A stretch of 64,000 bases of DNA from Trichopria drosophilae. Lineage: Eukaryota; Arthropoda; Insecta; Hymenoptera; Diapriidae. The first letter of the stretch is position 1, and each line of letters starts with the position of its first letter. Both the position numbers and the translations under genes were made by a program. The stretch spans positions 137,227,001 through 137,291,000 of the forward strand of contig CM059582.1 of NCBI GenBank assembly GCA_030407085.1, written 5' to 3'. The notes beneath the pieces were generated by a model, which was not told the origin of the DNA, did no database searches, and saw nothing but the letters and a program-made list of their open reading frames with translations. Positions 51,113-62,814 of the stretch are shown piece by piece.

Positions 51113-51673
51113 TTATGTGTGATTTCGTAACCTAGTAAATAATTGTAAAAAGAGAAAAGCTCTCGACTGAACACTGCTTAAAAAACTGCCATTTAATAAA
51201 AAGTCAAATTTAATAATAGATCTACGCCTCTGAAAAGTGAGCACATGGCACTTCTTATAATTAAGAGATAATCCGTTATCCAATGACCATTTAAACATAT
51301 TGTCAATATCAGTTTGCAGCTTCGAGGCATCCGACGGACAAGTAATTTTATAAAATAATTTGATGCCATCGGCATAGATCAAACATCTAGCTGATCGGAT
51401 AAATGTAGGTAGATCATTAATAAATAGTATAAATAAAATGGGGCAAGGTGAGAGCCTCGGGGAACCCCTGAAGTTACTGATAGAGGATTGGATACTGAGG
51501 TTGCAACTCTTACCAATAGGATCAGAAAAATCAAAATATATAGCGTCAACTTGATAGTGTGGTTGAAAAGACATTGAAATATAATCACTATATAGCAGAA
51601 GATTCGTTACAGCAGATCTACCATTAACGAAATAATGTTGCTCCTTAACAATAAGTTCTGAAAAACTATCCAA
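51113..51673 (-). pseudogene. RT domain with deletion and altered YADD
   Basis: The frame reads VKEQHYFVNGRSAVTNLLLY, YFDFSDPIGKSCN (first Asp block, then a deletion to) RGSPRLSPCPILFILFINDL, then CLIYADGIKLFYKI, where YADD has become YADG. NGLSLNYKKCHVLTFQRR follows. The internal deletion and the Asp-to-Gly change each rule out polymerase activity. An overlapping frame at 51174-50923 (SRELFSFYNYLLGYEITHNL, RLCRIWNTIPSNHIE) is the C-terminal tail. Confidence 0.8.
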
Positions 51674-51944
51674 AAATCGTTTAGCAATAAGGGCATCGAA
51701 TATTTTTGAAAAGCAACTTCAAATAGAGATAGTGTCCGAGAAGAGTCCAGCAATACCGTGGTTTGAAGATGCAAGTTTATCGCCCCAAACATATTATTGT
51801 TCTTTTTTAAATTATTCACATGATTCCAAAATGATCGAATATTTTTATAGATAATCTTTTTCTATTGATGAGATATATAATTTATATGCAGAACGTGATG
51901 AACTACAACATTTCGCACGAAGCTGCTTAAATTTAATATAATCT

Positions 51945-53013
51945 CAATAATTACACGAGTGCTTCCAAATACTATGCGCTAACTTCTTTTCACAAATAGG
52001 TTGCTCAAGTTCGCTATAGTACCAGCGAGGATATGTACTAGATATGAACTTCTTACGTGAAATATACGTATGAACCGATGAATATAAAGTCGTATAAAAA
52101 TTTTCCAAGCACGAATCGATGGGTTTATCATGAAACATTTCATTCCAGTCAACATCCTCGATAGCACGATTCAAACCATTGTAATTCCCACGCAGATAAT
52201 CAAGTTTTAAAATACGGCGTGGCAAATACTCGTTATCGCGTGAAAATACACCGAAGAAAGCCGCTTCGTAGTGGTCATCTGACTTCACTAATTCATCGCT
52301 AAGCTGAAGATTCCATACATTAGCGTTCGATACAAACATAAGATCAGGAGTGTAACCTTTTTTAGTATGTTCTTCATACAACTGGCTTAGTCCGAGAAAA
52401 GAAACCGTACGATGAACCAGATCTGGCATCTGTAGAGATACCCGCTCAATTGCTTCCAAGAAAACTTTAAATTGTTCAATGCTTGATCCGGGTGGAAAAT
52501 AAACGACAATAAGTATATAACTTTTGGGCATTAAATTTAGTTTCAGAAATAGAATTTCAACTGATAGCTCAATTTGGATACGAGTGACTTTGATTGTTTC
52601 ATTGCAGCTATAATCCCCCCCCCTCTACGGGTGCCATTAAAGTCTTCAAGAGTTCTGTCCCCACCATATATGGAATAATTTGACAAACCTAACTGAGTGT
52701 CATCCAAATGCGGCTTCGGCCATGTCTCAGTGAAGGGAATGCTGTCAGGTAGCACTAAAAGTTGAGACAAATTTAATTTCAAATGCCCAATTTCGTTATT
52801 CAATGACCTTACGTTCTGATAATAAATTGTTAGATTGTTCTTCTCGAAGTTTTCATTATCCACGAAAATTATTTCCGCAGAATTCAGGTTTTTGGGATTC
52901 GTTGCAAGAGTGGGTTTATCTCTGACATATCTAATCACTTTAGAGTCTGGATTCGATGCTTTATTGTATGCGTCTGCTTCAGATATGACAACAGCCAGGC
53001 GCTCTCTTTGCAA
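51945..53013 (-). pseudogene. Endonuclease domain
   Basis: 53013-52543 includes NLTIYYQNVRSLNNEIGHLK (endonuclease start), SIPFTETWPKPHLDDTQLGL (TETW) and TRRGGGIIAAM. 52531-51945 continues LIVVYFPPGSSIEQFKVFLE, FLGLSQLYEEHTKKGYTPDL, and SDDHYEAAFFGV, then linker WNEMFHDKPIDSCLENFYTT. The usual GDFN block has been lost around LGLSQ. A frame change at 52531-52543 splits the two parts. Not functional. Confidence 0.75.
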
Positions 53014-53040
53014 GGTCGTTTTATCAGTAGAAACTGAAAT

Positions 53041-53999
53041 TTCTCGAGGTAATAATTTGCGATTTTTTACGACTTTTAATACTTCCTCTGTTGATTGAAG
53101 ACTTGCAATAACAGGACGAGGCTTCGAGTTTGATAATTGACCGATGCGTCCAACGGAGATATTTGATAAATCAATTATTAATTACTGCTAAAATATCTTT
53201 AATCTGTTTAAGGTCAGAGCTCGTGCCATTGGAAACTTCAGGAACACCAATATATTGTGTTTGGTGCAATATAACACCAAATAATTATATAGCAAGAGCG
53301 TGAAATTCTATCCGCAATTTCATGTGCACAGTCGTCAATATCACTACCAGGCTCCTTAGCAGAAAGTTCTAATTTTTCCACACGTTTATCCAGAGAAGCA
53401 AATTTCTCGTTCAAGTTCATAAGAGATTTAAGCTGAGCCTCCATTGAATCCATGTGGGTGACAAATTGAGTCATACGATCATCAACAGAATGCAAGTATT
53501 TAGTTGTAGATTTATGAAGACTCTGTATCATTCTAGCTAAGCCGGCGACACATGTCGGAAGTGAAGATACAGACTCCGTTAAGACACAGTATTCCATCTT
53601 GGTGTCAATGCTTTGCTACTGTGCTATCACCGGAGTAACTAATTGTTCTTGAATCAATGAAGTACCTCGGATAGTATTAGGGACACTGTTATTGTCACCA
53701 ACACAAGTGTGGCATAAATAAATACGTTTACTAGCACAAGTAAAAGTATTCTTTTTATATGTAGTAAAAACACAGCTTGAATGAAGATATCCCGAACACA
53801 TACTGCAATTTACAGGATTAGTTACTGGTTTATTACAGTCGACACAAATAATAGATTTCTTTTTACTTAATAAAATTGTATAGGAAGCGTTTGTATGCGA
53901 CTGTAGACGTTTAATAACCGGTGAAATGACAGTTGAATTTGACGATAGGCCAGAAATTCTACCAAGGCTATAAATTTTGCGTTTTGATGATTTCTTCAT
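53041..53999 (-). pseudogene. ORF1 with PHD-like zinc finger and coiled coil
   Basis: 53999-53616 codes MKKSSKRKIYSLGRISGLSS, then CVDCNKPVTNPVNCSMCSGY, LHSSCVF and a final CHTC, a Cys4-His-Cys3-type (PHD-like) finger at residues 53-104. After a stop at 53616 the frame from 53597 gives a coiled-coil-like heptad stretch (SVDDRMTQFVTHMDSMEAQL, KSLMNLNEKFASLDKRVEKL) and IADRISRSCYIIIW (RRM start). Further on, 53150-53041 shows SNSKPRPVIA and LPREISVST-like sequence. ORF1 with PHD finger, coiled coil and RRM is known from CR1-type elements; it would bind element RNA. Confidence 0.72.
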
Positions 54000-54639
54000 A
54001 TCTTGAAACGCATTTAATTACAGATGATTGATTCAAACGTTACAAATAATACTGCTCCATACCCATTACACTGCAGGTTTGAAGGTAAACTCGTGAAAAC
54101 ACGTATACGGAGACACAAACAATAAATTTGAATGTAAGTGACAGATAAACACAATTGACCGAAGCGACGAAATTTGTAAATAAATGAGGATAATAGAGAC
54201 TACTAATACTACGTAAACACTATATCAGTGACAGAAAACGTTCACAATTAAAGCTCATAAATTGCAATCATATCGATAAAATAAAATGTACAAAATACAC
54301 ACTTCATTAGTTATTAAAAATCACTATTGTTTTACACGTAGACACTAAATGAGACCACCCTAAATATTTTCTACAAATAAAACCTCGAACAGATGACAAA
54401 CTATACCTAAAGACAGTGAATTATTAAAATCACTTATTAAAATCACTGCGGATAAAACTTGTCACTGCAATCAATCCATAAATAAACTTATACAGGAATT
54501 AAAGTCACACAATTCAGATAAACTAATATGCGCCGGATTCGAACTAATTTAACTCCAAATAATTAACATCGTTAAACAGTCGCCGTAATGTAGGAACTAA
54601 TGTAAACACGTCCGGCTCATGCGAATGACGAACAGAGAT

Positions 54640-55365
54640 CAATCACGTATCATGATATGTTAAAACTTATGATGTGCGAGTGTACTACGAATGAACGCCA
54701 CTTTAGAAAATGTCAACAATGTCCAGGATTTATGAAAGTATATAATCAATAGGAAAATATTTTTGATAAAAACAATTTTAACAGATTTGCATTCAAGGAA
54801 CGGAAGTGTCTGAATAATCGATGGGATTTTGTGGAATCTGAATACATCAGAGAAGAATATCTAAACTTCAGATTCACGATTTCATAGCCCGGAACCAAAG
54901 CAATTTTATAAAAATGAAAAAATGAAATCTACACTCTAACGAAGTGATGGTAGTGGATGATTTCTCAGAAAATTATTCATTTATAATACAGGATGAAATT
55001 CAAAGTCATCACTGGTCACAGGATCAAGTTGCAATTCATCCGTTCGTAATTTATACAAAAGCAAATGACGCAAATAATATGATTAAATATAAAAGCTTTG
55101 CATTGATATCAGAATATCTATAACACAAATACCGTATAATTATTCCAGTCAAAACTGATTGAATATTTGAAAATATATCAACCAAATATAAAGAAAAATA
55201 TATACGTATCTGGTGGTGCAGCATCCCAATATAAAAATAAATATAATTTCATAAATTTAGCTCATCATTATGCAGATTTCAAAATAGACGCTAAGTGGCA
55301 TTTTTTGCAACTTCGCTTGGTAGAAGCACATGCGACGGTGCTGGTGGTACTGGGAAAAAAAAATC
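54640..55365 (+). pseudogene. Transposase-like relic, same family as the 12-19 kb gene
   Basis: In + frames I read MLKLMMCECTTNERHFRKCQ, QCPGFMKVYNQ, DDFSENYSFIIQDEIQSHHW, QVAIHPFVIYTKANDANNM, IKYKSFALISEYL, and YVSGGAASQYKNKYNFINLA, HHYADFKIDAKWHF, then after one shift FFATSLGRSTCDGAGGTG. Each block has its counterpart in the - strand gene at 14600-12780 (CPGTHDLA, DFSENYAFVLQNAI, SDGAGPQYKNPKNVINL, CDGLGGT). The Asp of SDG is Gly here. The relic is cut off at about 55365 by the 3' end of a non-LTR element. No TIR was found. Confidence 0.7.
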
Positions 55366-55639
55366 TAATCGGCGCGCGATTACGATAATCACAGTGTATG
55401 TTAAGATATGAGATCGTAAAGATTACAAGGTAGGTACAACGATGTAAAGTAGTCATCCGACGAGGGATAAACGTAAACATACCGCATATACAACTAAAAT
55501 AAGTACATTAAAGGCTAACGCGACGTAGCTTAGCAATAACGAGATCAAAGAGACTACAAATGCCCAAAGAATATAAAAAAAATGATAAAAAATAAAATAC
55601 AACTGTAATCGCAGTATAAAAGTTTACTTAACGCTACTT

Positions 55640-56097
55640 AAAAGCTAGGTGCTAACGCGACGTAGGTGCGAGCTCAGAGCACTTCGGAAAATCGTAATAT
55701 TGGGTGCGCTACGAACACTGGAAGGAAGAGAATTTCAAAGATAAATAGCTTCGATCCAGAATGAGTTACGAAAGTAATCGGTGTGACAGACTGGTAGTCG
55801 ATAGTCTGAATGAACAAGCCGTGATGAAAAACGTTGTGATGGATGCACGGGGACAAAATTAGCATGAAGGTACAAAGACTGGGATGATGACAATATCTGG
55901 TACGTTAACGTCGTTAAAAAGTAATTCCGACGATCTTCAGTTAATAACCAGTTTGCTCGAGCCCAGAATGGTGCGAGATTTTGGTCCCTACGGAGCCTGT
56001 AGATATATCTCAGCGCGGAGTTCAGTAATCGGCGAATTTTTAATAACATGTACTGAGATGCATCACGGTAAACTACACAGGCGTAATCGATATGCGG
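55640..56097 (-). pseudogene. ORF2 C-terminus
   Basis: After the stop at 56098 the same frame reads PHIDYACVVYRDASQYMLLK, RRLLNSALRYIYRLRRDQNL, APFWARANWLLTEDRRNYFL, and ends SSVRSAPNITIFRSALSSHL. A TGA near 55735 replaces the Trp of the conserved LWNSLP motif. This is the usual thumb and tail of Jockey-type ORF2. Confidence 0.8.
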
Positions 56098-57069
56098 TTA
56101 GACAAGTGCGTTAACCAGCATAAGTTTAAGTCTGGTGGGTAAGGTAGAACCTCTGAACCGTAACCGATGTAAGGTAAAATGAACTTTGAAACAGATCGAC
56201 GAAACGTGACGGTTCCAAGTTAGGTCTGAAGAGAGAAAAACTCCAAGGTCGCGCACTTCATCGACGTATGGGACCGTATATCCGTTGACGATTAATGGTG
56301 GGACGTCCGTGGTTTTTAACGTGGCTAAGTTGTACCTAGAGCCGAAAATAATGGCTTTTGTTTTCTTACTGCTCAATTTAAGTCCGCATTCCTGAGTCCA
56401 AGACAGAAACGTAGCAATTTCGGCATTCAATTTGTCCACGGTCTCATGAAGACGACTAATCGGCGTAGTTAGATAGAACTGGGTGTCGTCCGCAAAAACC
56501 AATGTAGTATCACGACAATATCGCATACGCGCGAATAAAGTATTGAACACTATAATAAATAATATTGGCCCCAGGCTCGAACCTTGTGGTACTCCAGATG
56601 TAGTTGACACCTCAGGGGCCAGAACTCCGTCCAGGCCCTTGATCGTTTGGAAGCGATCACTAAGGTATGAATGCACCCATGTGGTAGCGATGTCGTCAAA
56701 ACCAATATTCCGCAAACACTTCAATATGAGCGAATGATCTAGTGAGTCGAAAGCCTTGGAAATGTAGAATAATACCAGAATAGTTATAAAACCCTGCTCA
56801 ATCCCATATCTGACGTCATCCAAAATCTTCAGTAGGGCGTTCTGCGTGCTGTGAAACCGACGGAATCCACATTGATGAGAGTGAAGAAGATTGTTCGACT
56901 CAATATAATTGACAAGTTGCCTGGTTACCAAAGAGTCAAGCAGCAGTTTGGCGATGTGGGGAGGGTTAGCCACAGGTCGAGTATCATTTGGAAACGTTGG
57001 ATTGGAGCATTTATTCAGCGGGATGATGAAAGATCGTTTCCACGAATTTGGATAAACACCAGTTAACAA
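56098..57069 (-). pseudogene. ORF2 reverse transcriptase
   Basis: The frame has WKRSFIIPLNKCSNP, GFRRFHSTQNALLKILDDVR, VLFYISKAFDSLDHS, GVPQGSSLGPILFIIVFNTL, LVFADDTQFYL (catalytic FADD, residues 192-195) and LTWNRHVSSICFKVHFTLHR. In the first catalytic block the expected Asp (FDFSKAFD) is Tyr, so the enzyme should be dead even if the flanking stops at 57070 and 56098 were read through. The rest of the domain aligns well with Jockey-type RTs. Confidence 0.87.
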
Positions 57070-58550
57070 TTACATATTAAAAATGAAAGTTAACGAAACG
57101 ACCACTATTGACAAAATCTTCTGCAGGTGACGCAGCTGCAACCCGTCGGGACTCGGGCCTTTCGACTTATTGAATGAGGCATTCATCACTCTAAGCACGT
57201 CCTCAGTAGATACAGTAGAAAAGGTGAAAGTAATCATAGATGTAGACGGAACGACACTTTGAGAGGCTCTTAATAAGTCATGAAGTTCGGACTTGGTACA
57301 TGGCGAGTGAGACGAGGCAACTTGGCCGTAGTGATTATTAAGTTCTCTGGGGGTGAAGTGAATCAGGGACGACGATGACTTGGCCTGGGTAATTCCAAAC
57401 TTATTGAGTAATGCCCAGATCTTCGGTGGTTTGGATTGCCGTCCCAGCGCCCCACAAATGTAATCGTCCTTTGATGTACGCAAGGATAACTTGATAGTCT
57501 TAGGCAATTGCCGATACTGATGCATAAGAAGAGTGCTGCGGGTGAGCTTGGCTCGGCGATAAAGCGAGTTTCGCAGCTTAATTTGACGTTTAATGGCCGA
57601 CGTGATCCAGGGGGCACTCGGTCGCTTCGAAGATACGGTCTTAACGGGTGCATATTTGTCGAGCATTGATTCCACACAAAAATAAAATCGATCAAGAAGT
57701 TGCGAGATGTTGGCTGACGGAGAAGTCGCAGAACTATAGAGTTCCGGAACGGTGTTGCGCAGTGTAGTATTCAGTTCATTGCTAAGGGCCTCAAAGTTAC
57801 ACGAACCAAAATTGCGGTAGGTGACAACCTTTGGTTGATGCGAATAATTCTCTACACGGTATCGAGTAGCAATGAGGTCATGGCCAGCGGCGAATGGTTG
57901 ATCTGATTGTACAAAATCACAGACATTATCACTGGAATCAACAAGAATAACATCAAGATGTGTATGCGAACCAGAATGCAAAGCATGGCGAGTTGGCCCA
58001 AATGGAATAGTGTACAATGAATGCTCAGAAATGAACTTACGTAAAAACATAGTATTCGGATTGTTTGCTGACAGATCACAATTAAAATCACCGGTGATCA
58101 CAACATTCTTATACGTAGGCAAAAGGACATTTAGTTTAGACATGAAATACGAAAACATACAGCCACCAGGTCGCCTATATACAACGGCTAGCAGCAAGTT
58201 CGAATTCGGTGGAATTCTAATATCGATCAATAAAAATTCGGGCTCATTAATGGCGGAATTGTCGGATGCATCAATTATAGAATAATTAAACGATTCATGT
58301 ACGTAACACGCGACGCCACCTCCGAGAATAAAACGATTTCGGCCTTCGGAAGGAATTGCACGATCGTTACGCACTAAATTAAAAGATGGAATCCTCATGG
58401 TTTGAGTGGCATTATCCGGAGTCAGCCATGTTTCGGTAAGAGCGAGTATCGAAATGTCAGACGTTTGGAGCAAATGTTCGGTTTGGTGAAAATGCGCGCG
58501 CAGAGAATTAATATTCGAATGAGCAATTTTGACTACATTAGGCGACCCAT
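57070..58550 (-). pseudogene. ORF2 endonuclease and RT N-terminus
   Basis: Coding starts about 58550 (VVKIAHSNINSLRAHFHQTE) and holds the endonuclease blocks LALTETWL, FILGGGVACYV, LLAVVYRRPG, VVITGDFNCDLS, HTHLDVILV and AAGHDLIATRYR. Linker sequence (APWITSAIKRQIKLRNSLYR) and the RT start (SFNKSKGPSPDGLQLRHLQK) follow. A TAA at about 57070 separates it from the next frame, which continues in the same reading frame (LLTGVYPNSWKRSF). The endonuclease itself has all its expected motifs and no stop. Confidence 0.88.
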
Positions 58551-58596
58551 GTGATCAGAGTGAGTCCGGATTACGAAGTGCTGAGTTCTCCACCTG

Positions 58597-59540
58597 TCAA
58601 TTCAACTTAAGAAGATCGAATTCCGTGACAATCGGCATAGCAGAGTGATCGCGATCCTTGTAGAAAATGCACCCGTCACGAACCCATACACGCGAATTCG
58701 GGATCGAATTAGCCTTTGTCTTTGCCATATTTAGCAAGGTGTACGCCGTTTTTGCCAAGAACTCATTTATGAAAATTATAGTTGGATGTCGGCGCGCGTA
58801 ATCTTCCCGATTTTGCGTTTGCATTCGATAATATGGTTGCGAATCTCGAACGACATGAATTTCACCAGAAGCGAGAAAGCCGTCGGAACCGTTTCGACAC
58901 TATTTTTAACAAAATTAGTCTTCCGAATGTCGATGATGTGGTTGCGATACTGCGGTACGTTCAGCCTATCAAGAACCCGACCGACAATTTCGGCATGGTC
59001 GAGTTTACAGCTTTCAGGGATACCGGTAATCACTAATAACGAGTTGGGCAATTCGAAAGCTTTTTGATATTTCAAACGCTCAATTTCAGCTGTATTCCGA
59101 TCGATACGATTCGCGAGTGTTGTTAAATATGTCTGCAAACTGTCGAGACGCGCCGCATTATTGAGCGTTTGCTGCGTATGAAATGTCATGCGTTGATCAG
59201 CTGTCATTGTGCCCCAAGTCTCCGGTAGCACAGCTGGTTGGACTACAGGCGAAAGGAATGGGATTCATAGTGCTGAAGGTAGCGAGGGGAGATAACGAAT
59301 AATTAATTGGAATAGTGGGATACGGGCACAACGGAGTTGATGAGGCAAGGGGGGGATTGACGATTTCGACAGGACACTGATACACAGGCGCACTGGCGAG
59401 GAGAGGGGAAACGGTAGTAGAGTGGGATAAGACGTCGGCACTATCCTATTCGTTTACACGAAAGGAGTTGATCGAACTGGGAATGCGGAGACACGTTCCT
59501 TTTCCTATTCGAAGATCTCTTCGATTTTCTTGTTGGCATC
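58597..59540 (-). pseudogene. ORF1 of the nearly full-length non-LTR element
   Basis: It starts MPTRKSKRSSNRKRNVSPHS at about 59540, shifts frame at about 59450, and continues VSPLLASAPVYQ..., then from 59231 TFHTQQTLNNAARLDSLQTY, LANRIDRNTAEIERLKYQKA (coiled coil), LLVITGIPESCKLDHAEIVG (RRM-like), and after another shift near 58800, YARRHPTIIFINEFLAKTAY and RVWVRDGCIFYKDRDHSAMP with FDLLKLN. This is the usual coiled-coil, RRM, C-terminal-domain order of ORF1 proteins. Two shifts break it. Confidence 0.75.
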
Positions 59541-59700
59541 GGTTACCTGTCACTCCACGAAAAATCGGCTTCGTTAGTCGGTGACAGCAGACGATGGTCG
59601 AGTGAGGTGGAACCAGAGCTGTCACAATCTTGAGGCATGCGCATTAGGTCGTCAGATTCTCGGTGTTCGTCGGCACGAGCGAGTCACAACGAACAAACGC

Positions 59701-60591
59701 TGACGTAAACTGATGACGTGGAATCAAGGTATTAAGTCACGTGTTTCCCCAACTCACTCGTAATAACGGTTGAAAATTATCGTGACCGTTGATGCAATAA
59801 TTAAGAATAAAAGAGGCTGCTCATGGACCGAGATAAGACACAAAACACAAACGTGATACGTCAGTCCACTGCCCACGCGCTCCTGCAAAAAAGTCCCACT
59901 CGGATAACAAAATATGGTGAGAAATGAGAATTCTCTACGGAGCTTAAGAATGAGCTGCGTTCTACTCACCAGTCGGAAGGCTAACGATTTATTTAACTAA
60001 ATAATGACTTCAAAAATGCCCTCATAGTAAAAAAGTATTTGCGTATATTCTATAAGTAAAATTAACCAAATTTCGATTTATAAAATTGCCCTGTAGGTTC
60101 TTAACGAACAGGTTAAATTTTAGTATATAATTTACCAAATATGAACATGTGTTCTGCCTTAAAAGTCCAGTGGTTTTCAAATGAGGCAAAATATACCTTT
60201 GGCAAATTCCCTATTCTGAACTTGAAAGCATAAAGGCTTTGCTTCCATCCATCGATTGACGTTTCGACTAGTTTCGAGTTCCCATCGAGGGGTGGCGCTT
60301 AAGTGCCGTATTTAACACGTGGGACACATGCATTGCAAATTGTAACACACTCAAACTTTCTCGCAAGCGGTTAGAGCATAAGCATGAACGTATATAAGAC
60401 AGCATGTTTCATAGTATCACATGTGTCAAGAATGCGTGCGTGCGCACGAATACTGATCTGTGTTTTTCATATGGCGTCGAATAGTGGTACACTATGTATA
60501 TTAGGTGTACCTTAGGTTGTAAGTGGCGAACGAGCGCGTGCTTGTGATTTTCATGCTGCAATGCCGTTTCTCGCGGTATTACTATTCAGCG
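59701..60591. other. Unassigned region
   Basis: No coding motif, TIR or clear repeat recognised. A TATA-like CGTATATAAGACAG occurs at about 60388, but no gene follows it that I can identify. Confidence 0.4.
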
Positions 60592-61383
60592 TGTTACCGC
60601 CGTCATCTCGGGACAGGCTACCGTCTCAGGTCGAGACTTTCACGTCCTCGTGGACCACGGGTAGAGACCCGATGACGTCGTTCGCCCGGCCGAACAAATT
60701 AATGCCCAAGCCCGGCTGACTCAGGGTCTTTTCCCGACCCGCACTCGCACTCACGAGAGCAAGAGAACTTGTCTCAGAAGGGGATTTCTCGCCTCCTTCC
60801 GCGGCTGAAAAGGGGGCTCAAAACTCACGGGGATTGCCTCGCACTGCAATCCATCTTTTCGTCGACGAGAAAACAGGATGCATGCAAGGGATGGTGGTTG
60901 CAGAAAATCACGTCTTTATTTATTTCACAAAATAAGTATTATTTCTTAAAAAAAAGAGAATCGGCTCGAGGCCACTTACATTGGTCTCTCTTGACAAGAG
61001 TGGCTCTTCGTACCCGTCACCCCTGGCACGATCTTAAAAAAAAACAAAGGGCGGCTTTTGCAGGCCCTTTGGTCGCCTTGAGAATAAACGCTCGTACTCG
61101 CTAAAAAACAAAACTACCGTTCACACACTCGTAAATCTCAAAACTGATAATGAGCGTTAGGCCGCACCCGTACTCGCTGATGATGTCTCGGCTTCGAAGT
61201 CCGAGAGCAGCCTGAAGTCTGGACGTCTCGTTATCGTGCTCCGCGACCGTCGCGCGAAGTAATCTCGTGGGCCTTTTCTAAAGCACATCATCGCTTCTTA
61301 CCGACCACTCTGTCGGTATATTACAGTCTTAGCGCAGAGCTCCGGGGTTTCGAGAGGAGTATTGTAACCCGCGTGTTACAACA
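60592..61383 (-). mobile_element. LTR of a Ty3/Gypsy element (3' LTR)
   Basis: On the + strand the 792-bp unit runs from TGTTACCGCC to GTTACAACA, so both orientations begin TGTT and end AACA. On the - strand it is preceded by the polypurine tract AAGGAGGGGAG (61384-61394) and by pol sequence, so it is the 3' LTR. It holds polyadenylation words (AAATAAATAAAGACG on the - strand near 60915). The 5' LTR is absent, so the target duplication cannot be checked. Confidence 0.8.
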
Positions 61384-61990
61384 CTCCCCTCCTTAGCCGG
61401 AACTCACCCGTGAGCTCCGTCGTACTTGGTACTCTACCGAAAAAGAAACTCCTATGGTACCTCCGTGCTCTTTGCATTCTCTTAGATTGACATCCTCTTT
61501 CGAGGATGACGGTGAAAGGACGCGGGTCTTAGCAGGTTAGGACTTCCCTCCATGGCTTGTGGACGGGAGGCACCCACTCGTCTTTATAGAGGCGTGTTGG
61601 TTGACGATCTCCTCATTATACCTGGTAGCGGCACATCTATACTAAAAACACAAAATCATAACTCATTATTGGGTCTCGGGCCGCTTACGAGGTGCGAGGT
61701 AACGTTTCAGGTCGGAGATGTGGGCTATAGCCACCGTCCGTCCTGGTCTCTTCGGGATCTTAAACTACGGGAGAGATAACGCGCGCGATTGGGAATGGCC
61801 CGTCATATCTCGACGCGAGTTTCATGGCAAAGCGATCCGCTCCCGACGACAAAACATGGGTTCGTTGCAAAACTAAATCGTCGACCGCAAACTGAATCTC
61901 ACGCCTACCTCGACTTTTAGGACGAGGTGCTATGACATCATCCTCGCTATCCTGTTCGGGCAATGCATACTTTTACGATCAATACCCATG
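61384..61990 (-). pseudogene. Gypsy integrase C-terminus and polypurine tract
   Basis: 61963-61760 codes REIQFAVDDLVLQRTHVLSS, FAMKLASRYDGPFPIARVIS, the C-terminal part of Gypsy integrase (usually VGDLVLxRTHxLSSA...KLAPRYDGPY). The 3' end of pol and non-coding sequence follow to the polypurine tract at 61384-61394. The fragment starts in mid-domain at about 61970, so everything upstream is lost. Confidence 0.8.
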
Positions 61991-62589
61991 CTCGAAATTT
62001 AGGCATTTCTGCACATTTTCGAATAAAACTTATTTTTTTCTCTAAATGACAGTTTTCAAGATATCGTCGTTTAAAAATTGGTAAATTTCATTTTTGTCGT
62101 TTACACTTTTATCAATAACTTTTGAACAAATTAATATTTCGAGCTGAAATTTACAGAATAGGCTTATCTTTACGCATTCTAAACGTAGTTCAACTCTGAA
62201 TATGTTCTGAAGCTTGACTCCAAAACCTTGGCAATTTCACATGGAATGCTCTGCATGTAATGATCGGTCGGGTCCTGGATAATCGTTTATTGAACGTTTG
62301 GAACTTCAGTCACATACACCATCTGCACATCCTCTCATCCATAACTTCTTTTCTCGCTAACATCCTCACATATCTGTTCTGGACTGACCATAGTTAGATC
62401 TACTGGCACAATCATTATACTTACAGAATGAAGTTGGGTCAAATTAATCATGCGTTATTTACCGCTTGAGGTTTTCTTCAATTACATAGAAATTAAGGAG
62501 TACACAAATTGTTACTTAATGTATCCTGTGGCTGTATACGATTAATAATCACTAAGATTTTGTTAAGAACAATGGAAAAATATTACCTC
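61991..62589. other. Unassigned AT-rich region
   Basis: I see no coding motif, TIR or tandem repeat here. Confidence 0.4.
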
Positions 62590-62805
62590 CGATTCCAAAG
62601 TTTTGATTTGGATTAACGGTTATGCAATCCTGTTCTCAAGAGCAGTTTTTCAAAATTCAATTTCTAAACAGACTTCATGGACCTACCAAGAAAAGTCTAT
62701 ACTTAGAAATAAAATTAAAAGATTAATAAATAAAGGTGCCGTAAGTACATGTCTACCACAAGAGAACCAATTTGTTTCAAAAATTTTCTTAATATCCTAT
62801 ATAAT
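62590..62805 (+). pseudogene. DIRS-like RT, N-terminal part
   Basis: The frame reads SKVLIWINGYAILFSRAVFQ, SWTYQEKSILRNKIKRLINK and GAVSTCLPQENQFVSKIFLI. The last phrase is the usual RT start (KGAV...FVS.IFLV.K). It is followed immediately by about 20 bases of uncertain origin and the SINE head at 62815. Confidence 0.7.
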
Positions 62806-62814
62806 CATAATGTA

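Larger units (their letters stand above)
50923..54000 (-). mobile_element. Non-LTR retrotransposon (Jockey/CR1 group) with PHD-like ORF1
   Basis: On the - strand: ORF1 with a PHD-like finger and coiled coil (53999 to about 53041), endonuclease (53013 to 51945), RT with internal deletion (51673 to 51113), and C-terminus (51174 to 50923). The 5' region above 54000 is AT-rich leader (to about 54600). All domains have frame breaks. The limits are approximate. Confidence 0.8.
55368..59700 (-). mobile_element. Jockey/CR1-group non-LTR retrotransposon, nearly full length
   Basis: On the - strand: leader (59700 to 59540), ORF1 (59540 to 58597), ORF2 endonuclease (58550 to 57070), RT (57069 to 56098), C-terminus (56097 to about 55640) and a 3' UTR ending near 55368 (CGCGCGCCGATTAG). 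Only a handful of stops and shifts are present, so it is younger than the two other Jockey/CR1 relics. The 3' end abuts a transposase relic. The 5' limit is approximate. Confidence 0.85.
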
